From Gammaproteobacteria bacterium (GTDB lineage Bacteria; Pseudomonadota; Gammaproteobacteria; JAABTG01): a stretch of 64,000 nucleotides of DNA. Shown piece by piece: positions 48,288-57,630 of the stretch (positions are counted from its first letter, which is position 1; every line of letters starts with the position of its first letter). The position numbers and the translations under genes are program-made. The stretch covers positions 2,561,549 to 2,625,548 of the forward strand of contig JAXHLS010000002.1 of assembly GCA_034522055.1 (NCBI GenBank), read 5' to 3'. The notes beneath the pieces are model-generated. The model was not told the DNA's origin. It saw nothing but the letters and a program-made list of their open reading frames with translations, and did not search any database.

Positions 48288-50189
48288 ATGTGTGGCATCG
48301 TCGGCATCTTCGACACTCGGGGCAGGCGCGATATCGATCGCGAGCTGCTGCACCGTATGAACGAGAGCCAGCACCACCGGGGGCCCGACGAGGGTGGCCT
48401 GCATACGGAGCCCGGGGTGGGCCTCGGCCACCGGCGCCTGTCCATCATCGATCTGTCCAGCGGCCAGCAGCCCCTGTACAACGAGGACGAGACCGTCGTG
48501 GTGGTCTACAACGGCGAGATCTACAACTTCCCCGACCTCACCGCAGAACTCCTCGCCGCCGGCCATACCTTCCGCACCCACTGCGACACCGAGGTCATCG
48601 TCCATGCCTGGGAGGAATGGGGCGAGGATTGCGTCAAGCGCTTCCGAGGCATGTTCGCCTTCGCCCTGTGGGACCGTAACCGCGAACGGCTCTTCCTCGC
48701 CCGGGACCGGCTGGGCATCAAACCGTTGTATTACGCCCTGCTGCCCGACGGCCAGTTGATATTCGGCTCCGAGCTCAAGGCCCTGACGTGCCATCCCGGG
48801 TTGCCCCGCGATATGGAGCCCCGGGCGGTGGAGGACTATTTCGCCCTGGGCTACATCCCCGAGCCCCTCACCATATTCCGCCAGGCCCTGAAGCTGCCGC
48901 CGGGCCACACCCTGGCCGTCGCCCGCGGCGGGCCCGTGGGGGAGCCGCGGGAATACTGGGACGTCGCCTTCAACGAGGGCGCGGTGGGCGGCGAACAGGA
49001 GGTGGGCGAGGAACTGGTGGAGCGGCTGCGGGAGGCCGTGCGCATCCGCCTCGTCTCCGAGGTGCCCCTGGGTGCTTTCCTCTCCGGCGGGGTGGATTCC
49101 AGCGCCGTGGTGGCCCTGATGGCCCAGGTATCCACGGGTGAGCCCGTCAAGACCTGCTCCATCGGCTTCGACACCGCCGCCTTCAACGAGACCGAATTCG
49201 CCGCCCAGGTGGCCGCGCGCTATCACACCGACCACTACGTGGAGCAGGTGGGTACGGACGACTACGACCTCATCGACCGCCTCGCCGAGCTCTACGACGA
49301 GCCCTTCGCCGACAGCTCCGCCATTCCCACCTACCGGGTTTGCGAACTGGCCAGGCGCAAGGTCACGGTGGCCCTGTCCGGCGATGGCGGCGACGAGAAC
49401 CTGGCGGGTTACCGGCGCTATCGCTGGCACATGCACGAGGAGCGCCTGCGGAACCTGTTCCCCGCTGCCGTCAGGCGACCCGTGTTCGGCCTGCTCGGGG
49501 CGGCCTACCCCAAGCTGGACTGGGCGCCCCGCGTGCTGCGGGGCAAGTCCACCTTCCAGGCCCTGGCCCGGGACGCACTGGAGGGCTACTACCACAATTT
49601 CACCCTGCTGCCGGACGCCTTGCGGGCGCAGATGTTCAGCCCGGCGTTGCGGCGGGAACTGGGCGGCTACGGGGCCATCGAAGTGTTTCGCCGCCACGCC
49701 CGCACGGCGCCCGATGATACCCTCTCCATGGTGCAGTACCTGGATCTCAAGACCTATCTGCCGGGGGATATCCTGACCAAGGTGGACCGCGCCAGCATGG
49801 CCCACGCCCTCGAGGTGCGCGTCCCCATCCTCGACCACCTGTTCGTGGAATGGCTGGCGGGCCTGCCGTCGGGCATCAAGCTGCGGGGCAACGAGGGCAA
49901 ATACATCTTCAAGAAGGCCCTCGAACCCCATCTGCCCCGGGACGTGCTGTACCGCCCCAAGATGGGCTTCGCCGTGCCCCTGGCCGAGTGGTTCCGCGGG
50001 CCCCTGCGCCAACGGGTGCAGGAGGCCCTGCTGGGCCCGGCGCTGCAGGAGTCCGGCTATTTCAACATGGAGTTCATTCACTGGATGATGGACCGGCATC
50101 AGCGCGGCCTGCGGGACTTCAGTGCCGCCATCTGGTCGCTGCTCATGTTCGAGGCCTTCCTGCGTCGTCACGGCGCGAATGCAATCTGA
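48288..50189 (+). CDS. XrtA system asparagine synthase-like amidotransferase (TIGR03108 family)
   Basis: The 633-residue protein starts MCGIVGIFDTRGRRDIDREL with Cys2 as the glutaminase nucleophile and has the synthetase P-loop LSGGVDSSAVVALMAQ. It is the amidotransferase that regularly accompanies XrtA loci; it probably amidates a sugar or peptide part of the exported product rather than making free asparagine. Length is normal. Its promoter region is replaced by the repeat cluster. Confidence 0.93.
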   Translation: MCGIVGIFDTRGRRDIDRELLHRMNESQHHRGPDEGGLHTEPGVGLGHRRLSIIDLSSGQQPLYNEDETVVVVYNGEIYNFPDLTAELLAAGHTFRTHCDTEVIVHAWEEWGEDCVKRFRGMFAFALWDRNRERLFLARDRLGIKPLYYALLPDGQLIFGSELKALTCHPGLPRDMEPRAVEDYFALGYIPEPLTIFRQALKLPPGHTLAVARGGPVGEPREYWDVAFNEGAVGGEQEVGEELVERLREAVRIRLVSEVPLGAFLSGGVDSSAVVALMAQVSTGEPVKTCSIGFDTAAFNETEFAAQVAARYHTDHYVEQVGTDDYDLIDRLAELYDEPFADSSAIPTYRVCELARRKVTVALSGDGGDENLAGYRRYRWHMHEERLRNLFPAAVRRPVFGLLGAAYPKLDWAPRVLRGKSTFQALARDALEGYYHNFTLLPDALRAQMFSPALRRELGGYGAIEVFRRHARTAPDDTLSMVQYLDLKTYLPGDILTKVDRASMAHALEVRVPILDHLFVEWLAGLPSGIKLRGNEGKYIFKKALEPHLPRDVLYRPKMGFAVPLAEWFRGPLRQRVQEALLGPALQESGYFNMEFIHWMMDRHQRGLRDFSAAIWSLLMFEAFLRRHGANAI

Positions 50190-50231
50190 CCGTTATTCCA
50201 AGCTAACCTTGGGTTTCTGTGTGGAGTCCCC

Positions 50232-51149
50232 TTGTACGACGAACAACCTTTGAGCAGCATGTTTCGAGTGGCCCGGGCTACCCTGACCAACCAGCTTGCG
50301 CGTCTGGCGCCCGGGCTTTATGTCAGGATGACTGGCCAAACGGGGCGGGGTGCCGCAGAAGAGACGCCGGAAGAAATCGCGGACTATTTCCGGCGCTGTT
50401 TCGTTGAGTACTTCGAGGTGCTCGGCGTCAAAGCGGACGCCGTGCCCGATTACCTGTCTGGTAAGACCCTCTTGGAGTATGGCCCGGGAGATGTCCAGGG
50501 GGTTGCCCTGCTGATGCTCGCCCACGGCGCATCCCGGGTCTACTGTGTCGATCGTTTCCCCATGGTCGCCCTGCACGAGAAGAACGTGGCGGTATTGCAA
50601 TCCCTGCTGGACGGACTCGAAGGGCAGGCCAGACAGCGGGCCGAAGCCGTATTCGTGGCGCCGGGCAATCCCGCCTCGGGTTTTGCCCCCGAGCGGGTGA
50701 CCTACGTGTTGCAGGCCAGCGGCCTGCTCCAACAACAGGATGCCGTGGATCTGATCTATTCCCGGGCGGTGTTGGAGCACGTCAATGATCTGGAGGCTAC
50801 CTTTCTCGACATGGCGCGGGCGCTGCGCCCCGGCGGTGTTATGATCCATCAGGTGGATCTGAAGAGTCACGGGCTCCATCGCCGCAACCCGCTGGACTTC
50901 CTTACCTGGCCCCCCTTTCTCTGGAATGCCATGTACAGCCACAAGGGGGCGCCCAACCGATGGCGCGTCGATGCCTACCGTAACGCTGCGGAAGCGGCCG
51001 GCCTGGCCCTGACCACCCTTTCCCCCACCCAGTTGGCCAGCCAGGAAGACGTGGCCGAGGTCCGGCCGCATCTGGCGGATATCCTCAAGGGGGTCTCCGA
51101 CGAGGACCTGAGTTGGCTCGGTTTCTGGATCGTGGGTCGCCACCGGTGA
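50232..51149 (+). CDS. Class I SAM-dependent methyltransferase
   Basis: About 305 residues with motif I LLEYGPGDVQGVALLMLAHG, the acidic VYCVDRFPMV and IYSRAVLEHVNDLEATFLDM, typical of class I methyltransferases acting on small molecules or sugars. The frame opens with TTG at 50232; ATG at 50259 is an alternative start. It overlaps the next glycosyltransferase by 4 bp (GTGA), so it belongs to the same operon. The substrate is unknown, probably the polysaccharide. Confidence 0.8.
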   Translation: MYDEQPLSSMFRVARATLTNQLARLAPGLYVRMTGQTGRGAAEETPEEIADYFRRCFVEYFEVLGVKADAVPDYLSGKTLLEYGPGDVQGVALLMLAHGASRVYCVDRFPMVALHEKNVAVLQSLLDGLEGQARQRAEAVFVAPGNPASGFAPERVTYVLQASGLLQQQDAVDLIYSRAVLEHVNDLEATFLDMARALRPGGVMIHQVDLKSHGLHRRNPLDFLTWPPFLWNAMYSHKGAPNRWRVDAYRNAAEAAGLALTTLSPTQLASQEDVAEVRPHLADILKGVSDEDLSWLGFWIVGRHR

Positions 51150-52390
51150 ACCAGGCGCATCATTACAAGGTTCTCCACGTCCTTGACCACTCGGTCCCCC
51201 TGCACAGCGGGTACACCTTCCGCACCCTCGCCATCCTGCGGGGCCAGCGGGCGCTGGGCTGGGAGACCTGTCACATCACCAGTCCCAAACAGAATGCCGG
51301 GGAACTGCTGGAGGAGGAGGCCGAGGGGCTGCACTTCTACCGCACCCCGGCGGCCCAAGGCCCCCTGGCCCGCCTGCCGGTGGCCAACCAGTGGGCGGTG
51401 GTGGACCGATTGGCCCGGCGCCTGGACCAGGTGATCCCCCGGGAGAAGCCCGACCTGCTCCATGCCCACTCCCCGGCCTTGAACGGTCTCGCAGCCCTGC
51501 GTGCCGGACGGCGCCATGGCCTGCCGGTGGTCTACGAGTGCCGCGCCTTCTGGGAGGACGCCGCGGTGGACCATGGCACCAGCCGCGAGGACGGGCTGCG
51601 CTACCGCCTCACCCGGGCCCTGGAGACGCGGGTGTTCCGCCAGGCCGACGCCGTCACTACCATCTGCGAGGGTCTCAAGGGGGACATCGTCGCCCGCGGC
51701 CTCCCCGACGCCAAGGTCACCGTCATCCCCAACGCCGTGGACATCGAGCGCTTCTCCATGGACCGGGAACGGGACGGGGAACTGGCCGCCGGCCTCGGCC
51801 TCGACGGTGCCACGGTGATCGGTTTCATTGGCTCCTTCTACGCCTATGAGGGCCTGCCGCTGCTCCTGGAGGCCCTGCCGCGGATCACCCGGGCCATCCC
51901 GGACGTGCACGTCTTGCTGGTGGGGGGCGGCCCCCAGAACGAGACCCTGCGGGCCATGGCCGCGGCGCCCGAACTCGCCGGCAAGGTCACCTTCACCGGC
52001 CGGGTGCCCCACGACCAGGTGGGACGCTACTACGATTTGGTGGACATCTTCGTCTACCCGCGCCTGTCCATGCGCCTCACCGACCTGGTCACCCCCCTGA
52101 AGCCCCTGGAGGCCATGGCCCAGGGCCGCCTGGTGGTGGCCTCGGACGTGGGCGGGCACCGGGAACTGATCCGGGACGGGGACAATGGCGGCCTGTTTCG
52201 GGCCGGGGACCCGGAGTCCCTGGCCGCCGCGGTGGCGGACCTGACCGGCCGGCGGGAGACGTGGCCGGAGATGGCGGCCCGCGCCCGCCACTTCGTGGAG
52301 GCGGAGCGCAGCTGGCCCGTCAGCGTCGCCCGCTACCCGCAGGTCTACGCGGCCGCCAGGTTCGGCTCGGCGGAAGAGGTGGACCCATGA
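51146..52390 (+). CDS. XrtA system glycosyltransferase (TIGR04063 family)
   Basis: A 414-residue GT-B enzyme starting with GTG (NQAHHYKVLHVLDHSVPLHS) that has GYTFRTLAILRGQRALGWET and VTVIPNAVDIERFSMDRERD, signatures of the exosortase A-associated GT family TIGR04063. It overlaps both neighbours (GTGA before, ATGA after), so translation is coupled. It should extend the polysaccharide repeat unit. Confidence 0.92.
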   Translation: MNQAHHYKVLHVLDHSVPLHSGYTFRTLAILRGQRALGWETCHITSPKQNAGELLEEEAEGLHFYRTPAAQGPLARLPVANQWAVVDRLARRLDQVIPREKPDLLHAHSPALNGLAALRAGRRHGLPVVYECRAFWEDAAVDHGTSREDGLRYRLTRALETRVFRQADAVTTICEGLKGDIVARGLPDAKVTVIPNAVDIERFSMDRERDGELAAGLGLDGATVIGFIGSFYAYEGLPLLLEALPRITRAIPDVHVLLVGGGPQNETLRAMAAAPELAGKVTFTGRVPHDQVGRYYDLVDIFVYPRLSMRLTDLVTPLKPLEAMAQGRLVVASDVGGHRELIRDGDNGGLFRAGDPESLAAAVADLTGRRETWPEMAARARHFVEAERSWPVSVARYPQVYAAARFGSAEEVDP

Positions 52391-53523
52391 AGGTGTTGCA
52401 CGTGGTGCATGGCCTGCCCCGGGGCGGGTTGGAGACCGGCGTGGTCAATGTGGTCAACGGGCTGCCCGGGGAGGGGTTCCGCCAGGAGGTCTGCTGCCTC
52501 GATCAGCGCGGGGTGATGGCCGAGCGCCTGCGCCCGGATGTCCCCGTACACGTGCTCCATCGGGGGCGCCACGATCTGAGGGTCCCCTTCAAGCTGGGGC
52601 GTCTTATCCGGCAGGTAAGGCCGGACGTCGTCCACTGCCGCAACTGGAATGCCTGGCTCGATACCCTGCTCGGCTGTCGGATCGCCGGCTTCGACGGCCA
52701 ACTGGTGTGGAGCTTTCACGGTTTTGCCGATGGCCATCACTTCCCGCGGCGCCGGCGTCTGGCCTCCCGGGCCCTGGCGGCCGTAACGGACCACTTGCTG
52801 GCGGTATGCCGGGATAGCGCAGAACGCTACGCACACCTTACGGGTATCGATCCGGCCCGCTTCCAGGTGGTTTACAACGGCGTTGACACCTCGCGCTTTC
52901 ACCCCCGCGAGGCTGTCAGCGCACTGCGCGGCGAACTCGGTCTGCCCGCAAACACCGTGTTGGTGACCACCGTGGGAAGCCTGACTCCGGTGAAAAACCA
53001 TCTCGGATTGATCGAGGCAGCCGCCCGTCATTGCGCCCAGTCCGGCGTCACGGCCACCTTTCTGATCGTCGGTGACGGGGCGCTGCGGGAGACCCTGCGT
53101 GCCCGGATCGAAGCTCTCGGTCTATCCGACCGGGTGCTGCTGCACGGACCGAGCGATCGCATACCGGAGGTCCTCGCCGCCTCGGACGTATTCGTGCTGC
53201 CGAGCCACCTGGAGGGAATGAGCAACGCCATTCTGGAAGCCATGGCCTCGGGGCTGCCGGTGGTGGCCTTCCGCACCGGAGGAAACCCGGAACTGGTAGA
53301 CCATGGGCATACGGGCTTGCTGTGCGAGCCCGGTGATAACCAGGCCCTGGCCGCGGCCATCAGCCAGCTGGTGGAGCAGGCCGAGTTGCGTTCCGCCCTG
53401 GGTAGCCAGGCCCGGGAACGGGCCTCCAAGGTCTTTTCCATCGCGCAGATGACCGCGGGTTATGAGGCCTATTATCGGCGGATCGCCGCAGTCCCCGGAG
53501 AGATGGCGGTCGATGGCGGGTAA
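52387..53523 (+). CDS. Glycosyltransferase family 4 (GT-B)
   Basis: A 378-residue GT-B enzyme opening MKVLHVVHGLPRGGLETGVV with VVYNGVDTSRFHPREAVSAL and DVFVLPSHLEGMSNAILEAM, the donor-binding E-x7-E region. It resembles the TIGR03088 enzyme at 46337 but lacks the insertion. ATGA overlap with the previous gene supports the start. Confidence 0.9.
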   Translation: MKVLHVVHGLPRGGLETGVVNVVNGLPGEGFRQEVCCLDQRGVMAERLRPDVPVHVLHRGRHDLRVPFKLGRLIRQVRPDVVHCRNWNAWLDTLLGCRIAGFDGQLVWSFHGFADGHHFPRRRRLASRALAAVTDHLLAVCRDSAERYAHLTGIDPARFQVVYNGVDTSRFHPREAVSALRGELGLPANTVLVTTVGSLTPVKNHLGLIEAAARHCAQSGVTATFLIVGDGALRETLRARIEALGLSDRVLLHGPSDRIPEVLAASDVFVLPSHLEGMSNAILEAMASGLPVVAFRTGGNPELVDHGHTGLLCEPGDNQALAAAISQLVEQAELRSALGSQARERASKVFSIAQMTAGYEAYYRRIAAVPGEMAVDGG

Positions 53524-54625
53524 CCGGGAAGCCAGGGGCAGCCACGGGGGGGTCCTCATGGTCGGGCCGTTGCCGCCGCCGGTTGGGGGCATGGCCACGG
53601 TCGCGGACAACCTGGTGCGGGCCCTGGCCAGGCACATGCAGGTAGACGTCCTCAACACCGTCAAGACCACGCCCCCCGACCGCAGCCTGTGGCAGGGGGT
53701 CCGCGCCCAGGCTTCGTTGCTGTGGCGGCTGGGCGCGCTGGTCCTGGTCCGCCGCCCCCGGGTCGTGCATATCCACACCTGCAGCTTCAATAGCTTCTGG
53801 CGCAACGGCCTCGATGTGCTGGTGGTCAAGGCCTTGTTCGGAAAGGTCATCCTGCACATCCACGGGGCCCAGTTCCACGAATTCCTGGCGGCCCTCTCGC
53901 CCGGGCGCCAGCGCCTTGCCCGGACGGTCTTTGCCCTTGCCGACAAGGTCATCGTCCTGGGTGAGAACTGGCGCCGCGTCCTGGAGCCCTGGGCCGGCGC
54001 CAGGCTGGTGGTTCTGCCCAACGCGGTGCCGTTGCCCGAGGGGCCCATGGGCCATGAGCCGGGGCAGGGGGACGCCCCGCCCGTGGTGATCACCCTGGCC
54101 AATTACGAACGCCGCAAAGGGCAGGCGGACTTGATCCGTGCCCGCGCCCGGTTGGACCAGGACTGTCCTCTGGTGGTGCGCCTGTACGGGGCGGACGGCG
54201 AGCCCGGCGAGCGGGAGCGCCTGGAGGCCCTGGTGGCGGAGCAGGGTCTGGCGGGCAAGGTGGAGGTCAACGGCCCGGTCACCGGGCAGGAAAAGGATCA
54301 GGTGTTCGCGGCCGCCAGCGGTTTCTGTCTCCCGTCCTACAACGAGGGCCTGCCCATGGCCATGCTCGAGGCCATGTCCTATGGCCTCCCGGTGCTGGTC
54401 ACCGAGGTCGGGTCGATACCGGAGGTCATTCACGACGGGGTCAACGGTATGCTCTTCGCGCCAGGACAGGAGGATCGGCTCGCCGCCCGGTTGCGCCGCT
54501 TCTGCACCGATGGCGCTGCCTTGCGGGCCATGGGCCAGGCTGCCCGCGCGACCGTGGTCGCGGATTATTCACTGGACAGCAACGCCGAGAAGCTTGCCGC
54601 CATCTACGACGAGGTGGCCCCATGA
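53513..54625 (+). CDS. Glycosyltransferase family 4 (GT-B)
   Basis: A 370-residue GT-B enzyme; MVGPLPPPVGGMATVADNLV is the nucleotide-binding start and PSYNEGLPMAMLEAMSYGLP the donor-site motif. The ATG at 53513 overlaps the previous gene by 11 bp; the later ATG at 53558 begins at the core fold and is an alternative. It ends with ATGA overlap into the CapK-like gene. Confidence 0.88.
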   Translation: MAGNREARGSHGGVLMVGPLPPPVGGMATVADNLVRALARHMQVDVLNTVKTTPPDRSLWQGVRAQASLLWRLGALVLVRRPRVVHIHTCSFNSFWRNGLDVLVVKALFGKVILHIHGAQFHEFLAALSPGRQRLARTVFALADKVIVLGENWRRVLEPWAGARLVVLPNAVPLPEGPMGHEPGQGDAPPVVITLANYERRKGQADLIRARARLDQDCPLVVRLYGADGEPGERERLEALVAEQGLAGKVEVNGPVTGQEKDQVFAAASGFCLPSYNEGLPMAMLEAMSYGLPVLVTEVGSIPEVIHDGVNGMLFAPGQEDRLAARLRRFCTDGAALRAMGQAARATVVADYSLDSNAEKLAAIYDEVAP

Positions 54626-55974
54626 CCGCCAGCCTCTACACCCACCTGGTCTCCGGCGCCCTGTTCCCACTGCACGAGCGCCTCAAGGGCCACACCAGCG
54701 TGGCCAAACGGCGTGCTCTGGAGCAAAGCCAGTGGTGGCCGACGGAGCGGATCCTCGCGGCCCAGCAGCAAAAGCTCGCTGCCTTCATGGCGCGCATCGC
54801 CAGAGACGTGCCTTATTACGCCAAAGTATTCCGCGACGCGGGCCTCGCGCCCGACGCCATCCGGACCCCGGCAGACCTGGCCCGCCTGCCGTTCCTGACC
54901 AAGGCCGACATCCGCGCCCACGGCGAGGACCTGCGCGCCGCCGGTGCCGCCCCCCTCAGGCGTCTCAACACCGGCGGGTCCAGCGGCGAGCCTCTGGTGT
55001 TTTTCGTGGGGCCGGAACGGATCAGCCACGACGTGGCAGCCAAGTGGCGTGCCACCCGCTGGTGGGGGGTGGACATCGGCGACCCCGAAATCGTGCTTTG
55101 GGGCTCCCCCATCGAGGTCAACGCCCAGGACCGGGTGCGCGCCCTGCGCGATGCCGTCCTGCGCACCCGCCTGCTGCCCGCTTTCGACCTGTCCCCGGAC
55201 AGCATCGACGGCTTTCTGGACACCATCGCGTCGGTGCGCCCCCCCATGCTGTTCGGTTACCCGTCGGCCTTCGCCCTCATGGCCCGCCAGGCCGAGGCCA
55301 GCGGCCGCGACCTGTCCGGGCTCGGCATCCGTGTCGCCTTCGTTACCTCCGAGCGCCTCTATGACGACCAGCGCCAGGTCATCGAGCGGGTCTTCGGATG
55401 CCCCGTGGCCAATGGCTACGGCGGCCGGGACGCCGGTTTCATCGCCCACCAGTGCCCGGCGGGAGGCATGCACGTGATGGCCGAGGATATCGTCCTGGAG
55501 GTCATCGACCCGGACGGCCGGCCGCTACCCCCGGGGCACTCGGGAGAACTGGTGGTCACCCACCTCGCTACCGGCGACTACCCCTTCGTCCGCTACCGTA
55601 CCGGGGACGTGGGGGTCCTGGGCACCGCCCCCTGCCCGTGCGGGCGGGGCCTGCCCCTGCTGGAGCGCATCGAGGGGCGGACCACGGACTTCATCGTCGC
55701 CCAGGATGGTACCCCGATGCACGGCCTCGCCCTCATCTACGTGGTGCGCGACCTGCCCCACGTCGAGTCCTTCAAGATCGTCCAGGAGAGCCGCGAGCGG
55801 GTGGAGGTCTTCATCGTGCCGGGCCCGGGCTACAGTCACGACACCGCCCGGCCGATACAAGAGGGGTTCCGGGCGCGCCTGGGGCAGGGTGTTGAAGTCC
55901 AGGTCACGGTGGTCGAAGACATCCCGCGGGAGAAATCCGGAAAGTTCCGCTACGTGGTGAGTCATGCGCAGTAA
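54622..55974 (+). CDS. AMP-binding ligase, phenylacetate-CoA ligase/CapK family
   Basis: The 450-residue protein has the AMP-binding P-loop RLNTGGSSGEPLVFFVGPER and later YRTGDVG and GRTTDFIV of the PaaK/CapK group. In polysaccharide loci such proteins are thought to activate or transfer an acyl or amino acid group onto a sugar; the exact reaction is not known. It is coupled to the upstream glycosyltransferase by ATGA overlap. Confidence 0.88.
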   Translation: MTASLYTHLVSGALFPLHERLKGHTSVAKRRALEQSQWWPTERILAAQQQKLAAFMARIARDVPYYAKVFRDAGLAPDAIRTPADLARLPFLTKADIRAHGEDLRAAGAAPLRRLNTGGSSGEPLVFFVGPERISHDVAAKWRATRWWGVDIGDPEIVLWGSPIEVNAQDRVRALRDAVLRTRLLPAFDLSPDSIDGFLDTIASVRPPMLFGYPSAFALMARQAEASGRDLSGLGIRVAFVTSERLYDDQRQVIERVFGCPVANGYGGRDAGFIAHQCPAGGMHVMAEDIVLEVIDPDGRPLPPGHSGELVVTHLATGDYPFVRYRTGDVGVLGTAPCPCGRGLPLLERIEGRTTDFIVAQDGTPMHGLALIYVVRDLPHVESFKIVQESRERVEVFIVPGPGYSHDTARPIQEGFRARLGQGVEVQVTVVEDIPREKSGKFRYVVSHAQ

Positions 55975-56033
55975 ATTGCACGAATGCCGGCCCGCCGGGC
56001 CGGAGCCGGTTCGGACCAGGGGGCGCTGAGGCC

Positions 56034-56288
56034 ATGGCCTTTCCCCCGGATGCCTTCCTGATCGGCGCCGAAAAGTGCGGCACCACCACCTTTACGGAGT
56101 TGCTGGCCCAGCATCCGGGCTTGGTGGTGTCCGATCCCCGGGACGGGTACCGCAGGGTCGCCTTCGGTGGCCGGGCCGACGCCTGGGCTCGCCCGCGACG
56201 TCCGGCGCCGACCCTGCTGACGGCGTCCTTGGGAGGGGTGCTCCGGCGGGCCGTTGACCACCATTTGACCCCCCGCTGGGGCCGGTAG
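56034..56288 (+). pseudogene. Truncated sulfotransferase-like gene
   Basis: The 84-residue ORF opens with DAFLIGAEKCGTTTFTELLA followed by QHPGLVV, the PAPS-binding 5'-phosphosulfate loop of sulfotransferases. Full enzymes have about 250-300 residues. After SDPRDG the sequence turns into a short Arg-rich tail (LRRAVDHHLTPRWGR) without the 3'-phosphate-binding motif. It most likely lost its middle by deletion. Confidence 0.62.
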
Positions 56289-56294
56289 CCGCTC

Positions 56295-57575
56295 ATGCGC
56301 GACCTGTTTATCGCCGCGGTAGTGTTTGGCGCTTTGCCCTTCATCCTGAAACGTACCTACATCGGCGTGCTGGTTTGGTCGTGGATCGGCTACATGAACC
56401 CCCATCGCCTGGCCTACGGCTTCGCCTACAGCTTCCCCTGGGCCCAGGTGGTGGCGTTGGCCACCCTGGTCAGCCTGCTGATAAACCGGGAGGAGAAGAA
56501 GTTTCCCATCACCGGCCTCACGGTGGTGTGGCTGCTGTTCCTGGTGTGGATGGGTATCACCACGGTGATGGCCGCGTATCCCGACCAGGCCTTCGACCAG
56601 CTAATCAAGGTGGCGAAGATTCAGTTGATCACGTTGATCACGGTGCTGGTCATGTACAAACCCGAGCGCATACAGATGCTGGTGTGGACCATTGCACTCT
56701 CCATCGGCTTCTACGGCATCAAGGGCGGCGTCTTCACTATCGCCACCGCCGGCGCTCACCGGGTATGGGGGCCGGAGGGGTCGTTCATCTGGGGCAACAA
56801 CGAGATAGCCTTGGCCCTGTTGATGGTGCTCCCGCTTTTCTATTTCATGCGGGACATGGTGGAGAACAAGTGGCTGCGCCAGGGTCTGTTGCTGTGCATG
56901 CTGTTGATGGCGGTCTCCGCCATCGGCTCCCAGTCCCGGGGTGCCCTCCTGGCAGGGTTTTCGGTGTTGTTCTTTTTCTGGCTGAAGAGCCAGAGCAAGT
57001 TTCTCACCGGCATCGCCGGCGTAACGCTGACGGTGCTGGTGTTTCTGTTCATGCCCCAGAGTTGGCACGACCGCATGGGCACCATCCAGACCTACCAGGA
57101 GGACCGGTCGGCCATGGGCCGCATCAGCCACTGGGAGGCGGCCGTTAACCTGGCCAATGACCGTTTGTTCGGCGGCGGCTATGATGCCCTCTTACGTAGC
57201 GATATGTTTTACCGCTACGCTAACGACCCCACTTACCATGTGGACGCTCATTCCATTTACTTCGAAGTGCTGGGGGACCACGGCTGGATTGGCCTGGCCC
57301 TGTTCCTGCTCCTGGGATACATCGCCTTCCGAACGGCGGGGCGGCTGATCCGGGTGACCCGCGGGGTCGAGGAACTGAGCTGGGTGAATACCCTGGCGCG
57401 GATGCTTCAGGTCAGTCTGGTCGCGTACGCCACCGGCGGCGCTTTCCTGGGCCTGGCCTATTTCGATCTGTTTTACCATATTGTGGCGATACTGGTGCTG
57501 TTGCGCCTGCACGTGGATACTTGCCTGGCAGAGCACGATGTCGAGCCGACGCGACGTGAGGAATTGGTCTATTGA
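56295..57575 (+). CDS. XrtA-associated O-antigen ligase/polymerase-like protein (TIGR03097 family)
   Basis: The 426-residue protein has 11-12 membrane helices, opens MRDLFIAAVVFGALPFILKR and has the Wzy_C loop (SQSRGALLAGFSVLFFFWLK; GGYDALLRSDMFYRYAND.. DAHSIYFEVLGDHGWIG). It is the putative O-glycosylation ligase or polymerase of exosortase A loci and acts on lipid-linked sugar at the periplasmic face. It starts six bases after the sulfotransferase remnant. Confidence 0.92.
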   Translation: MRDLFIAAVVFGALPFILKRTYIGVLVWSWIGYMNPHRLAYGFAYSFPWAQVVALATLVSLLINREEKKFPITGLTVVWLLFLVWMGITTVMAAYPDQAFDQLIKVAKIQLITLITVLVMYKPERIQMLVWTIALSIGFYGIKGGVFTIATAGAHRVWGPEGSFIWGNNEIALALLMVLPLFYFMRDMVENKWLRQGLLLCMLLMAVSAIGSQSRGALLAGFSVLFFFWLKSQSKFLTGIAGVTLTVLVFLFMPQSWHDRMGTIQTYQEDRSAMGRISHWEAAVNLANDRLFGGGYDALLRSDMFYRYANDPTYHVDAHSIYFEVLGDHGWIGLALFLLLGYIAFRTAGRLIRVTRGVEELSWVNTLARMLQVSLVAYATGGAFLGLAYFDLFYHIVAILVLLRLHVDTCLAEHDVEPTRREELVY

Positions 57576-57630
57576 ACGCCGCAGGCCTGCCACCGTGGCC
57601 GGTGGGCGTAGTGAAACCCCTATAAACCCT

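Noticed and set aside
48009-50171. Open frame of about 720 codons on the minus strand across the amidotransferase
   Set aside because: Antisense to the TIGR03108-type gene, and its end runs into palindromic repeats.
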